The notes below the pieces were generated by a model. The model was not told the DNA's origin and ran no database searches. It saw only the letters and a list, made by a program, of their open reading frames with translations. From the NCBI GenBank assembly GCA_021018995.1, contig CM037589.1, forward strand, positions 62,592,568-62,656,567: 64,000 nucleotides of DNA, read 5' to 3'. The position numbers and the translations under genes are program-made. This document shows positions 51,834 to 62,395 of the stretch, in pieces; within the stretch, counting starts at the first letter, position 1, and each line of letters begins with the position of its first letter. Source of the stretch: Chloranthus sessilifolius (lineage: Eukaryota > Streptophyta > Magnoliopsida > Chloranthales > Chloranthaceae).

Positions 51834-54800
51834 CTATATTAAGAATAATGGCAGCATAGCCATAATTAGATTGTGATCAAAGTATCCTTTCTCTAATGAA
51901 CTTCTAAGGTTGAACTTAAGCTGACATATGTGCATGCAATGCCAACTGGAGAAGGTAAAGAAAAAGAGAAAGTTACTGATAAAAAAGGGAGTACATTAGA
52001 AGAAGCACAGTACCCAAATTTAAACTACATAATGTAGAAATTTTTGACAAAACATGAATGCCAAAAATAAGAAAAAGAATTTACACTCTTTGCTAGAGGT
52101 TACAGTAGATCACCTGTTGTAACCATGGGATTATGGAGTCCAGAAACCTTTGATCCAGGAAGAGTGCTGCTATGGTGCTAAGAATTTCACTGACCGTCTC
52201 ATGAGACAGCCTTTCCAGAACAGGGCCTGTTCTATACATAAGCTCAACAAGAACAATATCGTCATTGGAACAAAGAGCCTCTACAAATGCAGCTTCTAGG
52301 TTCCCAACAGATAGAAAATCTTCAACATGCTTTGGAAAGCTATTCATAGTTTGCGATTTATTTTGTTTTACATTAACATGACAAGTGGAAGCAGATAGAA
52401 CATCTTCAGCTTTCCTTGATTGATGGCTGCCTGTGCTTGGAACTCTTCCTAAGCTCTTTTGGATTCCCTTGGCTATTGGATTTCTAATTATGTTTAGGGT
52501 TGGATCCATCCATAACTCTCCACCTGTTTTAACTGAAGTGCATGATTTGCTATTCGTGAATGCACTTTCCTCCCATAGCTCCTTCTCTTTCAGAGAGGAT
52601 AATGAAGGCTGTTTATAACTTGAATCCACAGATGGCCTAGGAGTGTACGTAGAAAATCTAGGAGAAGAAGAGACACTATGGTTCTTTTTTAAAATCTTGG
52701 GATTGGCCATGCTAGAATAGCTTCCATAGTGAGCAACTTCTCCTGCTATTTTATCTATCACATGCTCAAGACCAACCACCTTTGACTGCAACATAGACAG
52801 TCTATCTATTGAGTTCCCCATAAATACCTGAGCAATTGAAGAAAAAGAAAAGGATGGAAAGAGTAAGCCTCACATTGAGGTCATTTTAGCAAACTGCAAA
52901 GGTGAGAGAGATGCAAATGTCTTAAACCATTTGGGAAAACAGAGAGGTGAATTTCATTTGTGTTATATTATTTTGTATGTGTACATTATCAAAGTCCAAG
53001 AGATTGTAGGTGCACATTTACGTATCAGGATAACATTAGTGAATATCAAAAGGTTGTTATAAGCAGCTCTGAACAGACTGAAGCAATAGGGTCATATAAC
53101 AAGAAAATATTCTTTTAAAGAACAACTCAGAAAATGTTAGACTGCATTTAATATTATTTTTAGAAATGGCTTTTTTTTTAATAGAATATAAAAAATATAA
53201 GCGAACTTTGTGTGGATTAAAATTTTTTGAGGTTAGCACATTATTCTTCAGTTCTCAGTTCAATTCAGCTACTGTGCTCAGCATGAGAGTTTTTTAACAA
53301 TAGCCAGGAATGGTTGTTGCTACTAGTGAGATTGTATTCACCTCTAGGTAGCAGAGTGGCCTCAAAACTCCACAGTGATATCTATATCATTAATGTAAAT
53401 GAAAGAAATTCATAAACCATTGAGTGTCCAGATTCCTTTCTCTTACATTCAAAGTGGAGTAAACTCCAATCGATACTTGTGGAAAGTCCAAAGTCAATTC
53501 TAGAGCATACGATCTCAAGCATGCGGAAGTAAAAAATCATAGTTCCAGGAGTTGATACGAGGTACTGGTATTAATGCTGTCTTGTTATGGGAAAAAAGAA
53601 GGTTTCAGGTACATTTTTATTGGTATGTCTTGTTAAGGGAAAAAAGAAAGTTTCAGGTACATTTTTATTGGTGTGTCTTTGGTACGATAAACCTGAGAGG
53701 TCACGGTATGTGCCTGAACTGACACAAAAAACAGGGCCAGGTCAGACCAATCCGGTTCAGAATCCCTAAACCGATTATATATATAAATAAAATAACAGGC
53801 ATGTCAGGTCAGGCAGATTTCAGATGCTTCAAGCCTGACCTGATAGGTCAAGTTTATGTGCCTGACCCATTTCAGGTAACAGGTCACTCCTAACCGTTGA
53901 CAGCCCTTACTACAACCGACATTTATACAAAATATATACGGCAGAGGTACAAGATTGGTATGACATTGATACGACATAAGTGTGATATTGGTACTTCATT
54001 TGTGTGTATATATTATATTTATATATATAGGCAAGTATTATAACTATGATATTCAACTATAAGAAACAAAATTAATGACATCAAGGTGAAAAAAAACATA
54101 TACTGTCAGTTTGTTTTTATTACTTAATTTAAACTCGTTTATTTGTTTTGAGAACGTATAAATTGCATAACAAATAGAAACAAAATTGCATTTCTGAAGA
54201 CATTTTGTATCAATCGTTGATGCTTGCATACATAGAACTAGTATTACGGGCCAAATAAGGTTCCTGGAAAACTAGGGTACAAATACTGAAGAAGTCAAAG
54301 CAAGATACCTGTAAGAGATCAAATAAGTTTGATTGCTTGTTTTCGATCTCCATGAGTTGCTTTCGAATGAAACCCAATTCATTTGCAGTGCGAGAACAAC
54401 AACTGTTCAAACCTTGAGAACTCGCTTCTGTAAGTGTAGAATCTAGACTCTTACGCTCCTGCATCCTTACGGGACGGATATTATCTTTTGTCGCAATCTC
54501 TTCAGCTGCAGACCCATAATTCATCTCCAAGGGCTTCACTGATTCAACCTCCTCATTATATCCATGAGCAAATTTCATGCACTTATTCTCGAAGCTACCA
54601 GCAACAAGATCTGACATGGTAGAACACTCCAGTTTATCATCCATAGGAACACAATCATACCTGATGCCCTGAGCCCTTGTTGCATCTTCTGCTCTTTCAG
54701 AAATCTTAGTAACACAGCTACCCTCAGATTCTTCATTGTGGGTATCAGCTATAGAAGCATTAAGAGCTTTTGGAAGTGTTATTTCAATATGCCAATCATT

Positions 54801-57800
54801 TCTTTCAGGATGCTTGGGATGTTGTTCATAATTCGGACATGTTTTCCTAACAGCTAAAGGAGCCCTTTTCTTTATTGATCGGTTTGGATTGACACTTACT
54901 GCAGAGAGAGAATCAACTTTCTTAAGAGAGAGAGCTTTCCACCCACCATCACTAGCACTAGTAAAATCAGCATAGTCACCACCACAGAAATTTTCTGTCA
55001 CGAGCGCCAGATAAACTTAGATGAGAGAAGCATGGAAACACTATCTTTACAGGAAGCATCAACTTAGCAAGTGAGGGGAGGAAACTGGAATGCATACAAA
55101 TACTAGAAATGAAGCACCAGGGATGATTAACGCATATAGTTATACGTTAATACGTAACGCAGTACAAACACTAAAATCCTAATATGCGAATTTGGGATTA
55201 ACTTTTAAAATGATTTGAATAGCGGAAATATCCAAAATTAAGCAACACATAAAATTAATTCAATGAAATTAATAAAAACAATTAGATTAATCCAATCTAG
55301 CGTCTGCATGCGTGAAAATTTTTCCGATCTAGAAAAACAGCTCCGATGAAGGAACTCAGAATCCGTTCTAGTTTAGGGCATCAAGCGATAATTGCGATAT
55401 CGGATTTGATTCCTCGGGGATTTGAAGGAGATGAAACTTGAATAAATAGTTCAAAAGGGGAAGCTTGATGACATCATGGAATACGATTCTTTTAGGATTT
55501 TTTTGTTCTTTTATCAATGGAAAAAGAAAATTAATACTTGATAACTAGAGAAGAGACAAAATAAAAGGATAGATCCCAAGGCTTCACACCAAGGGTTTTC
55601 CGAAGCTTCACACCACGGCTGTACGTCGGCTTCGCACCAAGCCGCACGAGAAACGATTGCTCACTCCTCAAGGTTTGAAGGATTCACTCCCTCGATTGAA
55701 AACTTTTCACAAGCTCTCTAGGGTTTGCACAAAAGCAACTCTCTTTTCATTCATCAAAAAAACTCCTTAATTACATTGTTTAAAGACCTTATATAGGAGG
55801 TCTTACAATAAAAGAAAACCCTAAAACAAATATTAAATAAAAGACAAATAAACCCCTAAAGTTTAAAGTTTGAAATTAGAAATTTAAAACAACTAAAACT
55901 CTTCGGCGCGACTTTGATCGATCGAAATTGAAATTCGTTCGATCGAAATTGAAAATCGATTGAACGAAATTCATACATATAAAATTTCGTCGTCGACATT
56001 CGATCGATCGATTTAGGACTTCGTTCGATCGAATTTGCCATGTGTTCAATCCATTCTCCAGAATTTTCGCCTAGTTCTGGTTTTCGCTCCACTTCTTCTT
56101 GGCTGAAAATTTTGTTGCGGCTCGAAACTACGGCTCTTGCTCTTTGCGTCCTACATCAATCTCCCCGGGTGGGAAAAACTCATCTCCAATGAGTTAGGGA
56201 ATCCATGGATGACACACTCCGGAAGCTTCATTCGTGGCTTACCTTTCCACGCTGTGAGGTACTCATGATGTTTACCTCCCTTGGCATAGAAGCTTGGAAA
56301 TTCTATAACCTCCTCATCCGACCTTTTCTCATGTTGCACAGGTATGGTACGGGATAGAAAATGGGACAATGAGGGTGGTTCGACTGGATGCTCAAGAAGG
56401 AATGGATCACAGGGCGGGGTAGTGGGATCAAGAATAAGTGTAAGATCCGCTATGACAACTACCGGATGATTGCCCTTGCGTAGAAGAAGATCTAGACCTT
56501 CACCCTTACCTCTTCCCGAGATTGGGAAAGATTTCACATGCTCAGAACCATCAGGAATTAACACAAAACTGTTAGTATTAAATTCATTAAATAGATTCAA
56601 TGTGTTAGTCCGATCATGTGTATTTCCAATGCTCAATAAATTCAAATTGTTAATCCCATGCAAATCAGAATGATGATGTGATCCTACCAACTCTAATGAC
56701 TCACTTGAGATGGACACATTATCAAGACCGCCCTCGGCAATGGGAATTCTCCTAATGCAACCTATGGCTCTGACCGGAACCTCACCTTCGTCATCACTTG
56801 GAGTGCTACATGGTTCGTACACTTCTTCAAGTATCGCGTTGCTCTCTTTCTCAGTATGATCCTGAATGATCAAAGTTTGACCCTTACTAGGACATTGGGA
56901 TGCAAAGTGACCAAAACCTTGACACTTATAATATTGCTGCGGGGCACGCTTAGAACTCTCGACCATGGGTCCCTTTCTTTTGTCAACTTGGGGAATTATA
57001 GATTTTGAGGATTGACTAAAGGCATTATTTCCCTTTTCGATAGGGTTAGATTGAGGCTCAAATTTGGAAGACTTAGATCGGCCATGACTGGGGGTGTCGA
57101 GATACCGTTTTAATTCTTCGGCCCTAGCAAAACATTCCTCAAGATCCGCAACGAGATAAGGAATGAGTTCCCTTTGTAACTCTAGGCGAAGACCCATTCG
57201 AAATCGGGAGAGGGCAACTTTTGCTGGTTCATCGACATCGGCCTGGGTCAATAGGTCTTCAAACCGATCGATGTACTCTGTGACTGAGGAGTCTCCTTGA
57301 TGCAATGATTGCCACTGATCAAGAATACGTTCATCATATGATACAGGAACGTATTTTTCGTACAGTTGGACTTTCATTTCAGCCCACGTGGAAATAGCAC
57401 GAAGACCCTGGATTTGCCTACGACGCTCCACTCCCAACCAATAAAATTTGGCTTGACCCATAAGCTTGACTTTGGCAAATCTGACCTTGCGGTCTTCGGA
57501 CATGGCATACCACTCAAAGTAATTTTCCATGCTAGCAACCCATTCAAGAAAGACCTTAGGTTGTCTTTTCTCGTCAAAAGTAGGGTTGTCCATTTTCACA
57601 AATTTCATGACCTTATCGTCCATATTGGTTTGGACCTCACGTCGGGGAGGAACATCTCTCCTACGGTCACGGTTGTTGACTCTATTGTGATTCTCAGCGA
57701 TGAGCTCATTGATCTCTTCGAAACGAGTCTCTAAAGCCTCATGTCAGGCTTGTTGATCAGTGATGTGCTCATCCATCCGGGTTTGACTAGCGGTCACCTT

Positions 57801-60800
57801 AGATGCAAGATCTCTAATCAGGGCCTCTAAGGTACTGGTATCCATGACAGAATTATGCAAAACAATATACTAAAATCAAGTGAACCCCAAAATCTATATG
57901 ACGCGAACAACCCTAAACTAAAACTGTGCTCTGATACCAAAACTGACGCAGTACAAACGCTAAAATCCTAATATGCGAATATGGGATTAACTTTAGAATG
58001 ATTTGAATAGCGGAAATATCCAAAATCAAGCAACACATAAAAGTAATTCAATGAAATTAATAAAAACAATTAGATTAATCCGTTTTAAAGTCTGAATGCG
58101 TGAAAATTCCCGATCTAGAAAAACGACTCCGATGAAGGAACTCAGAATTCGTTCTAGTTTAGGGCATCAAGCGATAACTGAAATATCGGATTTGATTCCT
58201 CGAGAATTTTGAAGGAGATGAAACTTGAATAAATAGTTCAAAAAAAGGGAGATTAATGATATCATGGAATACGATTCTTTTGGGGCTTTTGTTCTTTTAT
58301 CAATGGAAAAAGAAAATTAATACCTGATAACTAGAGAAAAGACAAAATAAAAGGATAGATCCCAAGGCTTCACACCAAGGGTTTTCCGAAGCTTCACACC
58401 ATGGCTGTATGTCGGCTTCGCACCAAGTCGCACGAGAAACGATTGCTCACTCCTCAAGGTTTGAAGGATTCACTTCCTCGATTGAAAACTTTTAACAAGC
58501 TCTCTAGGGTTTGCACAAAAGCACCTCTCTTTTCATTCATCAAAAAAACTCCTTAATTACATTGTTTAAAGACCTTATATAGGAGGTCTTACAATAAAAG
58601 AAAACCCTAAAATAAATATTAAATAAAAGACAAATAAACCCCTAAAGTTTAAAGTTCGAAATTAGAAAAACAACTAAAACTCTTTGGCGCGATTTCGATC
58701 GATCGAAATTGAAATTCGTTCGATCAAAATTGAAAATCTCCTCGATTGAAAACTTTTAACAAGCTCTCTAGGGTTTGCACAAAAGCACCTCTCTTTTCAT
58801 TCATCAAAAAAACTCCTTAATTACATTGTTTAAAGACCTTATATAGGAGGTCTTACAATAAAAGAAAACCCTAAAATAAATATTAAATAAAAGACAAATA
58901 AACCCCTAAAATTTAAAGTTCGAAATTAGAAAAACAACTAAAACTCTTTGGCGCGATTTCGATCGATCGAAATTGAAATTCGTTCGATCAAAATTGAAAA
59001 TCAATCGAACGAAATTCATACATATAAAATTTCGCCGTCGACATTCGATCGATCGATTTAGGACTTCGTTGGATCGATCAAAATTTAAATTCGATCGATC
59101 GAATTTGCCATGTGTTCAATCCATTCTCCAGAATTTTCGCCTTTACGCCTAGTTCTGGTTTTCGCTCCACTTCTTCTTGGCTGGAAAATTTATTGCGGCT
59201 CGAAACTACGGTTCTTGCTCTTGGCGTCCCACATCAATAAAACTTTCACAGTTAGCTTCAGGATGGAGATTCCACTTTACATGGACAAAGATAGGTGAGA
59301 AATTGCTACTGTGACTTTAATTTCAATAGTACAGAAAAAATATAGGATTAATGGCCATTTCTTGGTGTGATGGTAAAAGCCGTGGGCTGTCTTTAAAGCA
59401 TGAAAGGTAGGTTCAAGTCAAGAGAGCACCACTTTGTGCGCAAGAAAAAAGCTAGAGGTTAGCTCCGTACTCCATCCACCACTCCCAGCACCCCATACAT
59501 ATGGAACCAGCACGGGTAATGACCTTTTTAGAAGAAAAGAATATAGGCTTAATTTCATATATTCTCTATTAAGTATTAACTTCATCTTCATTGTCTGCAT
59601 CCACTTTACATGGACACAGATATGTGATTATTTTGTAGTGCCTTTTAATTCAGTAATATAGAAAAAAACATAGGAGAACTTTCATATTTTCTTCATCAAT
59701 TTCATCAGACACTTAACTCATTATGTCTAGAGTCTAGCCATTGCATAATTGCTCTACCCATGGCATACTGAACATGGATCAAAATATTGTCCAATACCAA
59801 TATGTATTGTCCGATACGTATCGGTTTTGAACCTCACCAATATGTATTGTCCGATACAGTACATTCAAGGTACCGTATCGGTGCCTCCCATTTAAAATAG
59901 AAAAATACCGGACAATACATACCAATGGATCGTCCGGAATCGATACGTATCGATTGTGGAGCTGGATGATACGTACCGATTTTCTGAATTTTTGGCCCAT
60001 GATACTGAAATAATAACATGGCTGAGACAAACCAAACAAATAGCAAATATAAGCACTTTTACATGCAGGCTGTCTAATCAATAGGCCATAACCCAGAAAC
60101 TTCCTTCACACATTGATCGTAGTTTGCTTATTCATGAATTTAAGAAGCTTTTTTGTTTCTTTTTTAACACACTCAAACATGGATAAGCATACAAAGAGCA
60201 TACAAAGAGAATAACAACCACTTTTACGTAAAGTCTGTCTAACCTAGTCACGCATAAACCATTGTCTTTCCTGACAAGTTTCCTTAGCCCAAGATGAACT
60301 TCCTGCATGTGAGCTTAAGAGCCCATTTTGTCATTTTTGGCAAAGCAAAATTATAAGTAAATTCAACCCCAAGCCAGTATACAAACTAAAGTCCAGTTAA
60401 ATTGTTGAAAGTAATGCATATTGGGATAAGCAAGAACCAAATGCCATGCAAAGTAATTAATAGATATGAGAGAGGTATTAAGAACGGTTCCGCGTTTTCA
60501 CAACATTTTGAGTATCATGCATTGTTGGTATTTTCACAATGAGACACCAAACCTTTTGTGAAGGACTCAGCTTCTGAGGGTTCAGGGGAATCAGAGCATG
60601 GAAGACTTCTCCAATACTGTAGAGCCAGTGTGACTGAATCCCTCACTGGTTTCACCTATTAAAAACAATTTCACTTGCATTTAAAAAATAAAAAATTAAT
60701 TAAATTGCCTCATCAGAAGCAAAAGTCATAAACGGTACTAACCTTGTCAAAGCGACATAATTCAAGGGAACAGATGCAGGAAGTCTTCAAAGACCCCAGC

Positions 60801-60937
60801 AATGATCCACCACTTGCAGCAATACCTGCTAATGCCACAGAAGCAGCTTTGCGTGTTGTCCAATCACTGCTTTTGAGAGCTTCTTGAATGCTGGTTACTG
60901 CTGTAGATAAAGCATTTTCGGTTGAAGCACCCCCTGC
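51627..60937 (-). CDS. TOR1L: TORTIFOLIA1/SPIRAL2-like microtubule-associated protein, C-terminal part (5' exons outside)
   Basis: Five minus-strand exons join in frame with GT-AG sites: 60743-60937, 60553-60655, 54309-54994, 52114-52827, 51627-51833. Together they give 634 residues. The first two encode HEAT repeats (ALKSSDWTTRKAASVALAGI, CRFDKVKPVRDSVTLALQYW). A long polar linker follows. A heptad-like coiled coil spans the third/fourth exon join (IRKQLMEIENKQSNLFDLLQ, then FMGNSIDRLSMLQSKVVGLE). The conserved C-terminal helical domain (KHVEDFLSVGNLEAAFVEAL to RRSVRQLALKLRQVWGEATC) ends the protein. Family members bind cortical microtubules, stabilise minus ends and affect growth handedness. 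Roughly 200-250 N-terminal residues should lie beyond 60938, since family proteins are about 820-870 long. Which paralogue this is cannot be decided. Confidence 0.9.
52114..52827 (-). CDS. TOR1L: TOR1-like, penultimate exon
   Basis: 238 codons from VFMGNSIDRLSMLQSKVVGL to FLDSIIPWLQQ. It holds the second half of the coiled coil, a Ser-rich linker and most of the C-terminal domain. Acceptor TTGCTCAG, donor GTGATC. Confidence 0.9.
52828..54308 (-). other. TOR1-like intron between coiled-coil exons
   Basis: 1.48 kb. It holds a 48-bp direct duplication (GGGAAAAAAG at 53589 and 53637) and a hAT-like remnant. The 52828-53560 stretch has nothing recognisable. Confidence 0.8.
53690..53912. mobile_element. 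hAT-like remnant with AGGTCAGGC repeats
   Basis: The right end, read inwards, is AAGGGCTGTCAACGGTTAGG, a typical plant hAT terminus. Inside are several GTCAGGTCAGGC and GCCTGACCTGA motifs. The left terminus and target duplication are not found. It belongs to the same design class as the other subterminal-repeat elements. Confidence 0.5.
54309..54994 (-). CDS. TOR1L: TOR1-like, linker exon
   Basis: From ENFCGGDYADFTSASDGGWK to NLFDLLQ, 228 codons. Mostly polar and likely disordered, with a basic patch (NRSIKKRAPLAVRKTC) and the start of the coiled coil. Acceptor GTGACAG, donor GTATCT. The first base of Glu comes from the previous exon. Confidence 0.9.
55155..56158 (-). repeat. 3' LTR of copy 2
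   Basis: 1004 bp. GACCTTATATAGGAGGTC (about 55784-55801) is the reversed promoter block. The TCGATCGATCGA cluster is at 55914-56035. Confidence 0.9.
56159..57845 (-). pseudogene. Gag region of gag-only LTR element, copy 2
   Basis: The long open part (56151-57623) has the same order as copy 1: capsid region ([14 protein letters not shown]), [13 protein letters not shown] knuckle-like motif and the long C-terminal tail. It extends to [19 protein letters not shown] and [16 protein letters not shown] next to the polypurine tract. The last part resembles the chromodomain-like end of gypsy integrases. The N-terminal section, matching MDTSTLEAL of copy 1, lies just upstream. About one break; treated as a fossil. 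Confidence 0.8.
57944..59236 (-). repeat. 5' LTR of copy 2, with duplicated promoter block
   Basis: 1293 bp. A block of 264 bp (58475-58738) is repeated directly at 58739-59002. Each unit contains CCTTATATAGGAGGTC (reversed TATA box), the transcribed start region and a TCGATCGATCGA site. The 3' LTR has this block once. Confidence 0.9.
59346..59470 (+). mobile_element. SINE-like repeat
   Basis: GTGATGGTAAAAGCCGTGGG (A-box-like, 59367) and GGTTCAAGTCA (B-box-like, 59411), spaced as in tRNA-derived SINEs, followed by AGAGAGCACCACTTTGTGCG. No clear tail or target duplication. Confidence 0.5.
59773..60001. mobile_element. hAT-like non-autonomous element, CGATACG family
   Basis: Exact 8-bp target duplication ATACTGAA (59765-59772, 60002-60009). 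The ends are CATGGATCAAAATATTG and, from the right, CATGGGCCAAAAATTCAG. CCGATACGTATCGG near 59811 and CGATACGTATCG near 59940 are the subterminal motifs. 229 bp, no ORF of its own. Confidence 0.85.
60553..60655 (-). CDS. TOR1L: TOR1-like, HEAT exon 2 (of those visible)
   Basis: VKPVRDSVTLALQYWRSLPC to SEAESFTK plus one base. Not long enough for a simple ORF scan. Acceptor TTAATAG, donor GTTTGG; the preceding intron is only 87 bp. Confidence 0.9.
60743..60937 (-). CDS. TOR1L: TOR1-like, HEAT exon 1 (of those visible)
   Basis: 65 codons, AGGASTENALSTAVTSIQEA to SLELCRFDK, phase 0 at both ends. The acceptor is ATGTCAG and the donor is GTTAGT. The match to the family SDWTTRKAA and CRFDKVKPVRD consensus is clear. 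The upstream exon(s) are not found before the window end. Confidence 0.9.
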
Positions 60938-61906
60938 CTGACATATGAGAGAAGTAATTCAAAAGGTGAACATTTAGGGACAGCTAGAAGCACCCAGAAA
61001 AGAAAACATAGCCCTGATTTTCTGCAGCCAATAGGCTATAAACTGGTAAAAGGGAGTCTCAAAAGGGCCAATTGTACTACCTGGTTTATGCTAATCGGGT
61101 AGCCTGCTTTAGAAGCAAGAAAACACCATCATTCATTTTTACAATTGGAGAGAAGGCCAAGCATTTGTTTTTCCTTTCTTTTTAAATTTTTTTCCAATGC
61201 AGTTTATTGGTTCTAATTTCAAGCGATAGATCCTTTTAGGATTAATGCCACACACAAAATTTACCTATGAAACAATAAATAGGTATGACCATTGATAGTG
61301 GACTCTCTTTAAGCATGAGTAAGGAAAAAACCCACTTCTTCTAGAATGAGATGGCTTCAGTAATAAAGCTCTTGGAGCTATCTAATAAGGACACTCGATA
61401 TTTAAGAAACTTCCATGGAAGATAGCTTGTATCCATATGCCACATTGACACATGTCTGCATCTATGTTTTTAGTATTCTATATATTCCCAAAAGTTTTCT
61501 TGCTGGACACCTCATATCTGTGTCCAAAACCAGCGCAAATGCATGTCTACGTTGCATAGTTTGGGAGTGACGACACTCTGTTGAACTAATCTATTCTCTG
61601 AATTCCCGTAGAATAGGGAATGCATGCACCTATTAAGGTAATATATTTGAGTATTAAGTATTGTATGATTCGAATATATGCATATCAAATTTTTTTCCCA
61701 AAACAAAAACAGTTTATGCTTTTAAAGGGCTAATTTATAATTCTTCGCAGCCATTTCTAATTAGCTTCTTAATAACATAATACATAGAGTAGATTGATGC
61801 AATTTTAGAGCTGAATACAATCTATGTGACAGCCCCATAACCAAGCAGCACCACATGACACCAAAATAGTGCCACATGTACAGAACAAATGACCAGTTCT
61901 TCTAAT
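60938..61906. other. TOR1-like upstream intron, nothing recognised
   Basis: AT-rich intronic sequence, with no exon matching the N-terminal HEAT repeats and no clear mobile element. Confidence 0.5.
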
Positions 61907-62028
61907 TGTTGTCTCTTTTATGTTGATGTGCTGCTTGTAATAGTTGGGTGTGTAGTATGTATTACTGTAAGTAGTATATATGATAATGAAAAATGGGTAT
62001 GATGTATGACAAAACCCTAATTCTTTGC

Positions 62029-62080
<52 letters not shown>

Positions 62081-62260
62081 ACCCTAATCTTCTTAAACCC
62101 TAAATATAACTTCAAGTATAGAACTTAAGTTGGCATCAAAGCGAGTGATTTAGGGACACAAGTCGTTTCTGACGTCACCCTACTTTGCTGACGTCAACAT
62201 GACACCATGTTGATGTCAGCAATGATCAACACTGCTTGTAGGGTGGATGTGCATCGGTTC
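61907..62260 (+). mobile_element. TRIM/Copia-like LTR and leader remnant
   Basis: A putative short LTR (about 61907-62128, with a CT microsatellite at 62034-62075) is followed by TTGGCATCAAAGCG at 62130, an initiator-Met primer site. The leader holds a near-perfect 16-bp inverted repeat (62186-62201 and 62206-62221) built around TGACGTCA. It is related to the minus-strand copy at 1251-1620. Only this end is recognisable. Confidence 0.55.
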
Positions 62261-62395
62261 TGAGGTAGGAATTAGTTGCCCCTTGTCTCATTTGATTTGG
62301 TTGAGAAATGAAGTTTTCGCGATGAGTTTTATGTTGCATTATCCCAGGCTTGAGTTGTTTCTTATGTTGTTTTCACTTCTAAACTTCTGACATTG

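Larger units (their letters stand above)
55155..59236 (-). mobile_element. Gag-only LTR retrotransposon (Ty3/gypsy, TR-GAG-like), copy 2
   Basis: Minus orientation, sense to the host gene. LTRs are 57944-59236 (5') and 55155-56158 (3'), with the initiator-Met primer site just inside the 5' LTR (57925-57939). The internal region of about 1.8 kb codes only for gag. Its LTRs are clearly related to copy 1 and its Gag is about 90% alike. The 5' LTR is some 290 bp longer because of a tandem duplication. No exact target duplication is seen. It appears structurally whole apart from about one break in the gag region; relatively young. Confidence 0.9.
54995..60552 (-). other. TOR1-like intron of 5.6 kb
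   Basis: Contains a complete-looking gag-only LTR element (55155-59236), a SINE-like repeat (about 59346-59470) and a hAT-like MITE (59773-60001). The 60010-60552 stretch shows nothing recognisable. Confidence 0.85.

Noticed and set aside
56470-57734. Plus-strand ORFs over the copy 2 gag region
   Set aside because: Antisense to gag; the same shadows occur opposite the copy 1 gag.
55155-59241. A 5-bp target duplication for copy 2
   Set aside because: The flanking pentamers (ATACG and ATAAA) agree only in part, so no duplication is claimed.
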